DNA of 64,000 bases, taken from NCBI GenBank assembly GCA_905221605.1, contig CAJNDS010000668.1:1416814-1480813 (forward strand), written 5' to 3'. Of the stretch, positions 16,668-28,204 are shown piece after piece (positions within the stretch are counted from its first letter, which is position 1; every line of letters starts with the position of its first letter). The notes beneath the pieces were generated by a model, which had not been told where the DNA came from, made no database searches, and saw only the letters and a list, made by a program, of their open reading frames with translations. The translations under genes were made by a program, and so were the position numbers. This DNA is from Symbiodinium natans. Taxonomy: Eukaryota > Sar > Dinophyceae > Suessiales > Symbiodiniaceae.

Positions 16668-17116
16668 CTTAGGGGCAAAGGGCTTTCCACAACTAACCTC
16701 TTATCCTAAACCCTAAACCCCAAGCCCCTAATCCTAAACCCTAAGCCCTGAACCCCAAACCCCTAACCCTAAACCCCAAACCCCTAACCCTAAACCCTAA
16801 CCCCTACATCACCGCCCAGACACCATGCAGCAGAGCCGGATGACCGCGCGGTGCCTTGCGCGGGGGGGGGGGGGGGTTGAAGCTTGCATCCTGGCTTTCT
16901 CTGAAGATCGAACCTGATCCGTATACCCCCAAACCCCAAAAATCCAAACCCCAGACCCCAACCCCTAAAATCCCGAACCATAAACCCTAAAGCAAGGCTT
17001 CCAGGGGCTGAGGGTTGTGTGGCTGAAAGGGCCCCCAAATCCGAATCTTTCCCTGAGTCCGCAAAAACCCAAAACCAAGGGTTTAGGGTTTAGGGGTTAG
17101 GGTTTAGGGTTTAGGG

Positions 17117-17156
17117 TTCAAGAGCTCCTGGTCGAGCAATTTCTCGTTTAGGTTCG
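17117..17156 (-). CDS. candidate exon (unrecognised)
   Basis: Reads NLNEKLLDQELLN after the acceptor CTAAACAG|. The donor side runs into TTTAGGG-type repeat. It is short, so this is a tentative call. Confidence 0.3.
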
Positions 17157-17221
17157 CTGTTTAGACCATCGAAAAATAGCCACCCACCCGGAGTCCCATA
17201 ACAGGAAGGACTCCAGGCTTT

Positions 17222-17320
17222 AGGGTCTCAAGGGTTTAGGGGCTCAAGGGTTTAGGGTCTCAAGGGTTTAGGGGCTCAAGGGTTGAGGGGCTCAAGGGTT
17301 TAGGGTCTCCAGGGTCCAGG
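17222..17320. repeat. 16-bp tandem repeat derived from the telomere unit
   Basis: About six copies of GGGTTTAGGGGCTCAA with small changes. A telomere heptamer has been extended by GGCTCAA and amplified. Confidence 0.8.
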
Positions 17321-17338
17321 GGCTCCAGGCCGGGCCTT

Positions 17339-17945
17339 CCACGAATCTTTGGGCCTACGAATTTTTGGGCCTTGCCCACGAATTTTTGGGCCTTGCCCAC
17401 GAATATTTGGGCCTTGCCCACGAATATTTGGGCCTTGCCCACGAATATTTGGGCCTTGCCCCACGAATACTTGGGCCTTGCCCACGAATATTTGGGCCTG
17501 GCCCACGAATATTTGGGCCTTGCCCACGAATATTTGGGCCTTGCCCACGAGTATTTGGGCCCCTGCCCACGAATATTCGGGCCTTGCCCACGAATTTGTC
17601 GGCCTTGAGCCCACGAATATTCGGGCCTTGCCCACGAATATTTGGGCCTTGCTTACGAACATTGGGCCTTGCCCATGTATTGTTGGGCCTTGCCCACGAC
17701 GAATATTTGGGCCTTGCCCACGACGAATATTTGGGCCTTGCCCACGACGAATATTTGGGCCTTGCCCACGAATATTTGGGCCTTGCCCACGAATATTTGG
17801 GCCTTGCCCACGAATTTGTGGGCCTTGCCCACGAATATTTGGGCCTTGCCCACGAATTTTTGGGGGCCCAAAAATTCGTGGGCAAGGCCGAAAATCCGGA
17901 TTTCGGGCCTTGCCCACGAATATTTGGGCCTTGCCCACCAATACC
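17339..17945. repeat. 21-bp minisatellite, about 28 copies
   Basis: The unit is GGGCCTTGCCCACGAATATTT with point variants and several 24-bp copies carrying an extra CGA. As 21 is a multiple of three and the unit lacks stops, all six frames stay open (for example GPCPRIF and GLAHEYL). These are artefacts of the repeat, not genes. An inverted copy gives a perfect 23-bp-arm palindrome at 17,842-17,889. Confidence 0.95.
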
Positions 17946-19187
17946 ATTAAGGTTTATTCTTGTATGGTCTAGGGATTAGGGTTTAGGGTTTAGGGATTAG
18001 GGTTTAGGGTTTAGGGTTTCCTGAGCAACTCGGGTTTAGCGCGCGGTCCAGGGTCTGAAGGTTAAGGAGAGAAGAGATGTTAGGGCTTAGGGGTTATTAG
18101 CTTTAGGGTTTAAGGGTTCAGGGCATTGAGCATCGCCCATGGCGCGTTTCACAACATAGGTCCCCCCGCCCGCCCAAAGTCACCCGGAAAGACTGCAATG
18201 CTTGTTATTCTCGGAACCTCAAAAAAGGTTTCGAAATCCTAAAGCCCTAAACCCGAAACCCTAAACCCCAAAACTCCGGAAGCCCCCAACATTGGGACCA
18301 AGCGCCGAAAGTCGTCGCGCACCAGGCGCCATTGGTGACACTCAGCTCGGCGCCTTGGGTGGGTGGGAAGTGAGGGGACCCTGGAGACCCTGACACCCTC
18401 TTTAGGGTTTAGGGTTTAGGGTCAGGGGCGAAATGGTTTTGGAGTCTTGGGGTGTTTGCTAGAGAGGAAGGGGATTTGGGGAATGTGGGTCATTGATGTT
18501 TTATGGTTTGGGGTCTGGGGAAACGTAGGGTTTAGGGCTAAAGGTTTAGGGAGGTAAGGTTGCGAGGTGTTAGGGTTTTAAACCTCCACGCCTCCACCTA
18601 TCCTCTCAGAGCATGGAAACCGGGTGAGAGACGTTCGCATTAAACCCTAAACCCTAAACCCTAAACCCTAAACCCTACACCGTACACCCTACACCCTACA
18701 CCCTACACCCTAGGCCCTAAATTTTAGGGATTTGGGGTTGCGATTTAGGGGTTTGGGGGGTTGGGTGGTTTTGGGGGCTTAGTGGGCAAAGGAGGTTCAA
18801 GGCGTTTCGGGACTGCACTTCAAGCAGAAACCCAAGAAAGATCCCGGATTAAGGGTTTAGGGTTCCGTGTTAAAATGAACCTCCCAAGCCCCCTCAACCC
18901 TAACCCCCTCGAAAACTCACCCCCAAAAAGAAAGCGCTTTCAAGAGGAGACCAGGAACCCTTCGGAAGTTGCTCAGAAGTTGACTACGAAACCCGCAGGG
19001 CTTGAGGCATATAGGCTGACAGGGTCTTGGGGCAGGTTCAGGGGGGGTTGTAGATGGGAATTGGGAATTTAGGGTTTTAGGTTTTAGGGTTTAGGCTTTA
19101 GGTCAGGCATTGTACGGCTTTAGTGCTTTCGGGATTAGGGTAAAGGATGAACGACTGGAGTACCTGAAAATCCTCTCAGCTTCTCAC
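17946..19187. other. telomere-like repeat and spacer, probable intron
   Basis: Alternating TTTAGGG and CCCTAAA runs with unique spacers. The spacer at about 18,297-18,353 is open in two minus-strand frames after CCAAG| and could be an exon. I see no other supportable feature. Confidence 0.5.
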
Positions 19188-19256
19188 CTAAGGTAGAGCT
19201 CGTACGCGCGGGAGGCAGAGTTCTTCTCAACGCTCGGCGCGGAGGAACTCACGATC
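19188..19256 (-). CDS. candidate exon (unrecognised)
   Basis: Reads IVSSSAPSVEKNSASRAYEL and ends CTTAG|GTGAGAAG, a strong donor. The acceptor is CCGAAG|. About 69 bp. Confidence 0.5.
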
Positions 19257-19498
19257 CTTCGGGTAGTTGTGTTTAACTAGTGCTCGGCAGGTTTTAATCA
19301 GAAAGAACCCAGGATCGAAACGCCATAACCCCCAGCCACGTACAAGTACGCAGGCCGAAGTTTCCCAAACCCTTAAAAGGGCCTCTATAAATCCCCTCAA
19401 AGGAGTTTAGGCTTGGAGATCCAAGGCTTAGTGTTTAAAAACTAAATCCCGAAATTGCCCAGTCTTCAGACACCACCGCGTCATGAATCTGTCCTCAC

Positions 19499-19547
19499 CA
19501 CATCCGCCATCTCGTCTGCAGCCTGCGGAGAGGCTGCAAAATCTTCA
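19499..19547 (-). CDS. candidate exon (unrecognised)
   Basis: Reads DFAASPQAADEMADV. The acceptor is CCTAAACCCAG|, directly telomere-like, and the donor is |GTGAGG. Confidence 0.45.
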
Positions 19548-19817
19548 CTGGGTTTAGGCGGCTTAGGGTTTCCTTTGCTACATTCAAGGTTCTGGGCGTA
19601 AAGCTGAGGGCTGAGGGCGCAGGGCTTAAGGGCCAAGACCCAAGTAACCTAAACAACACAAGGAGTTGTGGAGGCTTGCGATCTCTGGCAACTGGGATGA
19701 TAGGGGCCTAGGCCCCCCGTAACCTGAACCCCAAGCCCGACCCCCCGAACCCGACCCGTAACATCACCCCTCCTCCCCTCCCCAAAAAAAAGAAAACGAA
19801 CCAAAGAAAAGAGAGGC

Positions 19818-19885
19818 CTGAACGAGGCGCTGAGAAACCGCATACTCCACAGCCAGGGCCTGGGCGTCTTTCAAAAACGCGGAGG
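19818..19885 (-). CDS. candidate exon (unrecognised, helical)
   Basis: Reads ASAFLKDAQALAVEYAVSQR, amphipathic helix-like, with acceptor GTTAAG| and a GC-type donor CAG|GCCTC. A PGPG-like peptide in another frame of the same bases is coincidental. Confidence 0.45.
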
Positions 19886-20722
19886 CTTAACTTGGCTCCC
19901 ACGCGATCTGGAAAAAAATGGGACCTAGTTTGGGCTTCGTGAGCCGCAAAGTTTCGGGCTTTAGGATTTAGAGTTTAGGGCCTTCTGTAACTTGAGGGTT
20001 CCAACGGAACCGGACTCTAAATGGTGCCACGAGACCCCAACTCAGGTCCAGGTTTAGTGTTCTGGGTTTAAGATCCAGAGTCTGGGGTCTAGGCATCCAC
20101 CCGGGCGAGCGCCCTGTATTGAAAGAGCCCAACTTCGCTGGTGCTCTGCCCCCGTCTCGATCTTTGCGGCTTGGGTTTGATACTGACGTAAACAAATCAT
20201 CATGCACTAGCACGTTCTTAGAAAAAGAACATTCCAAGGCTTCTAACACATTTATTACGCACGATGCCTATATCCAAAATCAATTGATTTTCAATGGAGC
20301 AACTGCAAAGAGTCCCTCACCTTCTTTTGAAATTTCCAAGAATGAGTTTAAGCAGAAAATGTGGGCTCTCACTAAATAAATGCAAAAAATCAAAGTGTGG
20401 AATTCGGTTAAAACCATATTCAACATGCGAATTTTCTGAATCGAAAAATCATCCAACAAACTACTCAGTTCAAATTCGATCCACATTAGAATTCGCGTAA
20501 AAACTATATTAACGTAAATTCAAACTGAGTTTTAAACAGGTTTATGATTGTTTTCAATAAAAGAATATGAGGTACTTGCATAAACATCGTCGCTTGTCCG
20601 AGTATTCTCATGAGCCCAACATGACTATTGACGTCTGATGAAAGAATAAATAATATAATGCCTAGAAAAAGAAGAAGAGAAGGGTCCTCCCAGCGAAATC
20701 CAGAAAAATGTTAAATCCATCA

Positions 20723-20985
20723 TCAAAACAGCAAGGTTTCTGCTGTACTTGCTGGCGCTTGCTGCGCAGGGCCCGCACAACCCTCTGCCTCCTGACCTAA
20801 CCGATCCCAATCCTTTTGTGTGAGGCCGCGCCCAATCAGCAGCCTGGCAAAAAGCCGGAGAGCCCGAGTTATCTTGGACAATGCATCTTGAAACCAGAAG
20901 TCCGGGGACCGGCTTGGGCACGGCTTCTCCTCTTTAGCTTTCTTGGCGGACCGTTCAGCACTCCCGCTGCTGCAACTCGGTCCAG
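20723..20985 (-). CDS. candidate terminal exon, hypothetical protein
   Basis: About 85 codons read cleanly on the minus strand to TGA at 20,723. The start is Lys/Glu-rich (SAKKAKEEKPC), then a helical block DALSKITRALRLFARLLIGR and an Ala/Pro-rich tail. The likely acceptor is GTTGCAG|, and the sequence after the stop is AT-rich. I do not recognise the protein. It lies in a repeat-poor island, unlike the exons further right. Confidence 0.45.
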
Positions 20986-22514
20986 AGAGTTGTCCTAAGG
21001 CTCCCCGCTACTGTCTTATAGGGCTTGACGGGGCACATTCGGCGTTAGGCCTGCCGGGATATCCACGACAGTCCTCGTAAATTTCATTTCGGACTGGTTT
21101 AATATAACAGACTTTTGGACAACCTCTAGTACCACGCAACGGGCCCCCAACCAGCCCTCCGCCACCCCCAGCCCCCCCTCCCCCCATCAGAAAATCGGGC
21201 AGCCTTCAAGAGCTATATCTCTGAAAATCTCTCTATATGACAACCTTTGAAGCCTCGAAAATCCCAGTGAACTCCAACGGCTCTCCCGACCATGGAGCTT
21301 GTGTTTTGTTCCCGGAGAAACAAAACACACATGCTCCGGGACAGTCAGCCCCTCTCTCGAAAAAGAGAGATGCTGCCACGGCGTCCCAAACCGTGGCCCC
21401 CGTCTCAGTTCATTTATACACCTACCATGCTCCGCTCCCCTTCACCCTCCTTTCCCCCCTCTTCCCCCGTTCTCTCTCCCCCCCCCCCTCCTTCTCCCTT
21501 CTCTCCTCTCACCCCTTCTCCCAGCCTCGTGAAACAAAAAAAGTGCCTTGTTTGCAAATCGTAGCATGAGCCCGAGACATGGAGACAGAGGGTTCACTTA
21601 ACCTCGGCATAGACAAGCACAAAAGTTAAGCCAAAACGACAAGCAGTTCTGGCAAACCCAGGAATCAGGCTCAAGAACTCTTGGAAGAACCCGGCAGCAT
21701 TTCCACACCACCTAAGAGGTAGCTGCCACAGCGCCTTGCGACCTTTTTTAAGGAGGTGCGCTTCCCCAGTAGGGACACCCTTCCTCCATCTAGCACAACA
21801 TTACCAGGAGAGGGTCGACAAGATGAGCATCAATTCAGAGGCACAACGAAAAGCAACCCCTCCCTCCCTCCATCCTTCCCCTCCCGACTCACCCAGCTCA
21901 CAAAAAAATAGCGTATCAAGCGCAAGCTTTTACCGCTCTCTTGCTCTCTTTGCTTTACCCTCCATGTGCACAACCTCTCTGAATCACTGAATCTACCCTC
22001 GCCCACTGTCTCTCATGCCGATGCTCCCTCAGCACTTACACAGACACTCGCGCACGGACCAGCCTTCCTTTCTTTTTTATCGCAGAACAAGTTCACGATT
22101 AAGCGACATGAAAAAAGAAAGCATGCATGGCTGGCTCCAGCCCCAGAGCCACCGATGCTGGTATTAGGCGCTCAGCCGCAAAACACGAATTAAAAAAACA
22201 GCTCAGGGGAGCTAATGAGCTAATTTAAGGATCAGACCCGAGTTCCCCAGATGGCCAAAGAAAGCAGACGAAGATAGACACACGCATCATAATATCAAAC
22301 CAACACCTCCCATGATGCAGTTAGCCATCCAGAGAACCCTGAGATTTTTTTTAAATGTTTGCATGCATGCATTGAAACACAGGCGCTCAAGCAGCCTATA
22401 AAAAAAGGAAAAAATGTGAGGATGATGGGGGATGTATATGTTCATGTATTTGTAAAAATGAGATTACGTGTTATATAAATAGGAGAATAAGGAGATAAGT
22501 AAAATAAAAACAAC

Positions 22515-22792
22515 TCACTCCTCGGACCCCCGGGCATCAGGATCCTCACGATCCTCGCCCTCATCCTCGTTCTCCTCCCTATGGAGAGGGGGCTGGTACA
22601 CGTAATGATGGCCCGCAAACTGAAGTACACGCTCATTGGGGCGGATGAACATGTACTTGGCTTTGGCTTTTGCCGCAGCCTTTACACGAGCGGGGACGGC
22701 TCTCCGCTCCCGTAGCTGCGAGTTGCGCAGCTGCATCGTAATTCTGTTCCGTGGCATGGGTGCTAGACACCGTTTACTCCGCTGGTCGGAAC
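22515..22792 (-). CDS. candidate terminal exon, basic then acidic protein
   Basis: After a pyrimidine-rich tract ending GGCAG| the frame reads SDQRSKRCLAPMPRNR, an Arg-rich middle, AAAKAKAKYMFIRP, then NERVLQFAGHHYVYQP and an acidic tail to TGA at 22,515. An upstream cysteine-rich piece (PCGICSRCQ, about 22,905-22,960) may be a preceding exon. The protein is not recognised. Confidence 0.4.
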
Positions 22793-23137
22793 CTGCCATA
22801 CCAAACCAGAGCAGAAACAAGCCCAAAAGCAAACAAAGCAAACAAAAAATAAACACGGGAGGATAGAAAAAAAACAGAATCCGAAATCCCATCTAGCCTC
22901 GCATCCACGCGATCTGGCAGCGCGAACAGATGCCACAGGGGAGCTGGCTCGTGTCCATGCTCCCCCTGCCAGCAGGGAAACAGAAACAGCAACCGGCACT
23001 TACCTCCCCTACCCACCGACCCCCAACAAAAACAAAACAAACCAAAAACAAAACATCGACACCAAGTAGGCTCGAAAAGAGCAAACAAGAGAGCCTGCGG
23101 CGCACCTTCCTGGAAGATTCCTCGAGCAAATCACGAA

Positions 23138-23437
23138 CTAATTGATTAAGCAAGCACATCTTTCGAAACATGATTCAGCCTTCTCCTCCGCATCGTCGTC
23201 GAGCCCCAGCTGCCCCCAGAAGTCCTGCTCGAAAACCAGATCTTCTTTAGTGTCCGTAACAATCAGTGTAGGACGTGCAGGCAACCCAACCGAACTCATG
23301 ACACACGCGACCTCGAACCAACCATTGATACAAACTCTCAGAAGCCACTCCTCCGACAGCTCCAAATGCCCCAATAAGCCATGCAAAAACCAAGACACCG
23401 GGACGTCATTGCTGCCCGAAGGGGCCTTCAAAGTCAT
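23138..23437 (-). CDS. candidate hypothetical protein or terminal exon (99 codons)
   Basis: The frame from ATG 23,437 to TAG 23,138 reads WLLRVCINGWFEVACVMSSV, then LPARPTLIVTDTKEDL and an acidic FWGQLGLDDDAEEKAE. It is mixed in composition and unlike repeat translation. The true start could be an upstream splice acceptor. Unrecognised. Confidence 0.4.
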   Translation of the reverse strand: MTLKAPSGSNDVPVSWFLHGLLGHLELSEEWLLRVCINGWFEVACVMSSVGLPARPTLIVTDTKEDLVFEQDFWGQLGLDDDAEEKAESCFERCACLIN

Positions 23438-23985
23438 CTGACAGGGTTTTAGGGGCATGGGGCCATGGGGCCATGGAAAAGGTGCATGGGGGGGGGGGGG
23501 TGGGGGGGGCGGTGGGATCATGGGGCCATGAGACATGGGTGCCAGGGGTCGAGGGCAGGGGGCCATCTCTGTGGGATTATGGGGCCATAGCCATGGGCGC
23601 CAAAGGGTCAAGGCATGGGGCCATGGGATGGGGCAGGCGGAGCGGGCGGAGCGGGCGGGGAGAGCGGAGAGCGGAGCGGGCGGGCATGCACTGGGGCCCT
23701 TTAAAGTCATCTGATAGGGTCTAGGCTCTCAGAAGATCCCACAAAAAAAATGGTCCTGGCTTCTTAAGATCCCTTGGAACCTGTACCCATCCAGGCCCAT
23801 TATTTTCTCTTCGAAGCCAAAAACCAAGTTTTCAGTGTTCTAAGGGCCCGAAAGACAAGTTTGCAGTCCGTCACTCACAAAAGGCAGGCGGAGGGTTCAG
23901 AGTAGGCTTTCAGTCCGCAAAGCTGACGGGCCAGGCGCGAACTCTACCCCGAGGCTGGCAGGCATAGAGAGCTGCTTCTAAAGTA

Positions 23986-24119
23986 TCAAGACGTGCAACG
24001 CATCATAGTCACAGCGATGGCCTCTTGCAGAGATCGTTGAGCTCCTCCAAGAAATTCGGGGAGTTCCGGCCCTGGCACTCGGAGCGATTCAATTGCGGCG
24101 CGACCCGCCGCGCTCTTTT
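23986..24119 (-). CDS. candidate terminal exon (unrecognised)
   Basis: The acceptor has a textbook pyrimidine tract (CTTCTTCTCCTCTGTCAG|). The frame reads AAIESLRVPGPELPEFLGGA and ends AIAVTMMRCTS then TGA at 23,986. A second frame is open over part of it. Confidence 0.45.
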
Positions 24120-24139
24120 CTGACAGAGGAGAAGAAGAG

Positions 24140-24270
24140 TTGACGATCTCCTTTCAGGGCCTGATGCTGTCCTTCATAGGACACGTGAACATATGAGCGA
24201 CCGAATTTCCAGGAGGTCGCCACATTCTGCTGCTCGCGATGTAGGCCAACGCAGCTGGATCGTGAGAGTT
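24140..24270 (-). CDS. candidate exon (two open frames)
   Basis: One frame reads REQQNVATSWKFGRSYVHVS, vaguely SHIPPO-like around SWKFGRS. A second reads AALAYIASSRMWRPPGN. Which is used cannot be told without transcripts. Confidence 0.3.
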
Positions 24271-24990
24271 GCGATTTGAAGCACAATCCAGACTTGAGAT
24301 TTGAAGCACAATCCAAACTTGGCTCATGAAAAAGGTTCCCTTATGAGACAGATGTGTCTTTGGTTTTCAAAACAGTTTGAATCAAAAATCGAAAGGACAA
24401 AACAAAAATTAAAAGACAAGTTGGCTGGAAATCCTGGAGGGCGAAAAACACAAAGAATCAAACCCAAACCAAATAGAAGGTCAAACAAAGAATCATTGAC
24501 AAAAACACAAAGAGAAAAGAAGTACGAAGAAATCAGGTAACCAAAAATCATGCGCCGGAATGCCCGTGAGCCCGGAAAGCGAGAAATTACACAAAAATGT
24601 ATGATACACATGAAAATCTACAATCCATTACAAAAACAAGTAGTTGCGAAAGATCAACATAGGCATTCTTTCAGGCCCGGAAATCCCCCCCCCCCCCCCG
24701 GAACCCCAGCCCGCTTTAGCTGGATGTGGTTCGATGTGTTTTCTGCCGCCCGGATTCCAGCCTGCTGTACGTTTGCTGCTTCAAACTTTTTGATTTTCCG
24801 CGCCCCGGGAGTCCCAGGTCTTTAATGTGATTGTTTGATTTTGGAAGACTAATTTTCATACAACTCGGCAGGCTTCAGCACAACATACTTATGTAAAGAC
24901 CAAATATATACATACATACTATCTAGTTCATATGAAACTGTTTTTGCATCTCAAAGACACATATCTTCACGCCATTGCATCACGCTAGCC

Positions 24991-25843
24991 CTGAAGGGTT
25001 CAGGGCCTTGGGCTTTAGGACCCAAGCTAGTGGGCCTTGGGTTTACCCTTTGAATGGCAACAGTTGAAGCATTGGGGGAATACCTCTTGATTAGGGGAGT
25101 CGATGGGCGGGTACTTATCCGTCGCCTGACTACGGCTTCACTAGTGAAAGCCAGAACGTGAGATGCTGACCCTAAACCTCAAACACCAAACCTTAAGCCC
25201 TCCTGTGGAAGGGTTTACTCCAATCCAGCTGTGCTGGTGCAGGCCTACCGCTACTTGTGAGGGCGCCACAAACCCCACCTGGCTCCTACACTGTTAACCC
25301 AAAACCCGAAACCTAAAACCTTAGGGTGTCCCAGCCCAGGGGCAGTGAGAAAGAAGAGTAGCCCGTGGACCGGAACCAAGGATTCCTCAGGAGGGGGTGG
25401 AGGCTTAATGGGTGCAGGGTTTAGGGCTCAGGGTGAAGGATTTTTGTGGGCTGAGGGTTTAGGGTTCAGGGGTTTTTAGAGTTAGGGCTTAAACTTAAGG
25501 AGTTTCAGCGGTTTGTGGGGTAGGGTGCTTAGGTTTTGGCCAAGAAGAAGGGGCGGGGGTGGGGGGGGGAGGCTTAGGATGTCAGGAAGCACCCAAGCCC
25601 GCCCCCTCATGCCTGTCAAACTGATGGCAGTAGGGCAACTGTAGTTGCAACCCGATCGCGGTAGACATTACCCTACATGTAGCTACAATGAACCTTAGCT
25701 TGGAGCAGGCGCTCAACTCTCCACCCTAAGCCCTAAACCCTAAACTTACATTGTTTCAACCGAAACCGAAACCCTAAACCCCTCGACCCCTAACCCTCAA
25801 TACCCTATAAACCCTACATCCCTGAATCCTGCGATAGCAAAAC
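24991..25843. other. telomere-like repeat and spacer, probable intron
   Basis: Degenerate TTTAGGG on the left and CCCTAAA on the right. A G-rich run lies near 25,549-25,570. No exon is supported here. Confidence 0.5.
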
Positions 25844-25927
25844 CAGCCGAAACAGGCGGGCCTTCAGTTCAAGCAGGTGCCACGGAATCATCTCCGACCC
25901 GAGGATCATGTGGAAGGGGAGGTATGC
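25844..25927 (-). CDS. candidate exon (unrecognised, hydrophobic helix)
   Basis: Reads AYLPFHMILGSEMIPWHLLE and LKARLFRL in one frame, with acceptor CTTCCAG| and donor |GTTTTGC. Exactly 28 codons, phase 0 at both ends. Confidence 0.55.
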
Positions 25928-26960
25928 CTGGAAGCCCCCCCCGGCCCCCCCCCCGCCCCCCACGAAACAAAAGGCTTCCAGCTTAAGGTTTAGGGTTTTG
26001 GGGTTTAGGGTTTCGGGTTCTCCAGAGATAGGAAAGACCCTCTTACTCTGGATCCGCCGTCGGTGCTTGGGTAATGGTGAGATTCCGAAAGGGATTGGGC
26101 TGCGGCTCCCAAAAACCACGCGGGCCCCGGCCGCTTGCCGAAGGCTGGGATCAGGGTACAGGCGCTACAGTGCTTTCACGCTTTACGACTTAGGAAACCT
26201 CAAACCTTCAACCTTAAGCCTAGAGAATCCCAAAAACGAACTTGGAAAACTCGAGAGAAAATCCCAGAAATCCTGCCTTCAGGGAGGAAGTCAGAAGCTT
26301 CCGCATGCTTGCGGAGAGCCGCTTCCTGAAAAACCGCTCAAGGCCCCATTCTCCGAGGAAAGATGAGTTTCGGGATTAGGGTTTGGGATTTCGGGGTTTA
26401 GGGGCTTCGGAGTGTGGGTTAGGGTTTTTGCGGTTTTGAGTTTTGAGCGTTTAGGGGTTTCAGGGTTGTGGGATCAGGGCTTTAGGGCTTTGCGTTTTTA
26501 GCATCTACCGGACGCCGACCGAAGGCCATTTAGGGTTTAGGGCTTTTGGGGTTTCCGGGATATGACAAACGAGAACCCTCCAACAACCTAAGCTTCAAAA
26601 ACCAATTCCGGACTTCGAGGGAAGTGAAGGTTTCCAGGCTTGTGTTTTTGAGGCTTAGGCTTAGGGCTTGGGGTTTAGTGTCTAGTGTTTTCGGTTTAGG
26701 GTTTAGGGCTCAGGGCTTTACGGCCTCGTGCCAGTTCCAAGGGATTGTTCGGGGCTGGACGCGGCGGTGACCCAGGGGAGCTCAGACCCTAAACCGGCGA
26801 AGGGAATAGGGATTCAGGTTTAGGGCTGACCCTAAAACCCAAGCCCCCACTTTTTTGGGGACTGCAGGTTTGGGGTGCAAGGAATTCTGGTACAGGCGTC
26901 ATCTGAGAAATTGGCCTAAACCATAGGTTCTAAACCATGAACCACAAAAACACGTATCCC

Positions 26961-27010
26961 GTAGGCCAGCGCCGGCGAGTGGCACCGAAGGCACCGCCTC
27001 AGGTGTGTGA
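26961..27010 (-). CDS. candidate exon (unrecognised)
   Basis: Reads HTPEAVPSVPLAGAGLR after the acceptor CATCCTCAG|. The donor is ambiguous. Confidence 0.4.
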
Positions 27011-27259
27011 CTGAGGATGGCCTCAGTTCGACGCAAGTGCGCACGACTCGGATATCCGAGCTCTCAAAGATCGATAAGGACGTATGATTTACCTGGTGCT
27101 ACATCTCAGCAACCAAGAAGTCTTGGCGGCTGAGGGTTCCTGCTGATTCTACGGAGTGGGCTGAGGAAACAGGTGATCTTTTTCAGTGGGGCTTGCGAGG
27201 ATCGAGGCCATGCAGCTTTTGAAAGGGCCTCATCAATATCTTCCCCGGGCCTAACATAT

Positions 27260-27345
27260 GGGGGTTTACAAAAACAACATAGACCCCAAGTAGTAGGATT
27301 CCCTTGTAATAAGAACCCCAATAAGGTGCCCGAATTTCGGAAGCC
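27260..27345 (+). repeat. dispersed repeat family A, copy 1
   Basis: Contains TAGTAGGATTCCCTT and AGAACCCCAATAAGGT. The same order recurs at 63,178 and, inverted, at 27,820 and 60,990. Confidence 0.7.
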
Positions 27346-27397
27346 ACCAAAAAGTTAAGTTGTGGAAGGGTACGTGGAACTCTGCTTGTGGCTCGCC

Positions 27398-27456
27398 ACC
27401 CTAAACCCTAAACCCTAAACCCTAAACCCTAAACCCCAAACCCTAAACCCTAAACC
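27398..27456. repeat. CCCTAAA array
   Basis: About eight nearly perfect CCCTAAA units. Confidence 0.9.
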
Positions 27457-27819
27457 TTCCAGTCATGCTTAGGGCTCCGGATCCACTCCGAGCCCCCAGG
27501 CCACTGCCACCGCCGACGGATCCTGAGAGCTCTCAACATCTAAGGGTTTCTAGGGTTTCTAGGGTTTAGGGATTTTTGCAAGCACTCTCTGCGGGTTTAG
27601 GGTTTGGGGTTTGGGGTTTAGGGTTTAGGGCTAGGGTTTAGGGTTTAAGGGTTCAGGGTTTAGGGTTTAGGGTTTACATGGTCCCTTGGTATGGGCCCTG
27701 AAAAGAGTACCCCTTGTGTGTCTCTTATATACCCTAGACACCTTAAGGGCCCATACATCAGAAACCTAGGCAAACCTCGGGCCTAAACAACCACACATGA
27801 AACCCTCAAAAACCTGTAG

Positions 27820-27885
27820 GGGGTTCCGAAATTTGGGGTACCTAATTGGGTCTATTTTGGGGGTCCCGTATTTTCGTAAAGCCCC
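27820..27885 (-). repeat. dispersed repeat family A, copy 2 (inverted, diverged)
   Basis: Shares the TTCCGAAATT and GGTACCT..TTGGG start and the GTAAA..CCCC end with the reverse complement of copy 1. The middle is shortened. Confidence 0.5.
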
Positions 27886-28015
27886 ACATGCAAGGGCTTT
27901 GGGGTTTTAGGGGCTTTGGGGGGGTGTAGGGGGTGTATGGGGGGTGTAGGGGGTCTAGGGGGTGTAGGGGTTAGGGTGGAGGGTTTAGGGTTCAGGGTTT
28001 AGGGTAGTTTAGGGT

Positions 28016-28204
28016 TTAGGGTTTGGGTTTAGGGTTTAAGGTTTAGGGTTTAGGGTTTAAGGTTTAGGGTTTAGGGTTTAGGGTTTAGGGTTTAGGGTTT
28101 AGGGTTTAGGGTTTAGGGTTTAGGGTCTAGGGTCTAGGGTTTAGGGTTTTGGGTTTTTGGGTTTTTGGGTTTTTGGGTTTTTGGGTTTTTGGGTTTTTGG
28201 GTTT
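28016..28204. repeat. TTTAGGG array passing into TTTTTGGG units
   Basis: About 17 TTTAGGG-type units are followed by six GGGTTTTT units, so a variant has been locally amplified. Confidence 0.9.

Larger units (their letters stand above)
20110..24990. other. repeat-poor island with AT-rich stretches
   Basis: Telomere-like repeats are nearly absent for almost 5 kb. AT-rich tracts (20,180-20,660; 22,300-22,500; 24,300-24,660) alternate with segments holding several candidate last exons (stops at 20,723, 22,515, 23,138, 23,986). A pyrimidine-rich tract lies at 21,440-21,530 and G-runs at about 23,487-23,520. Confidence 0.6.

Noticed and set aside
17300-17979. Long open frames on both strands (up to 215 codons)
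   Set aside because: All arise from the stop-free 21-bp minisatellite; no flanking coding signal.
19818-19885. SHIPPO-like PGPG peptide
   Set aside because: It occurs in a different frame from the better coding frame (ASAFLKDAQALAVEY) and lacks the following aromatic residue.
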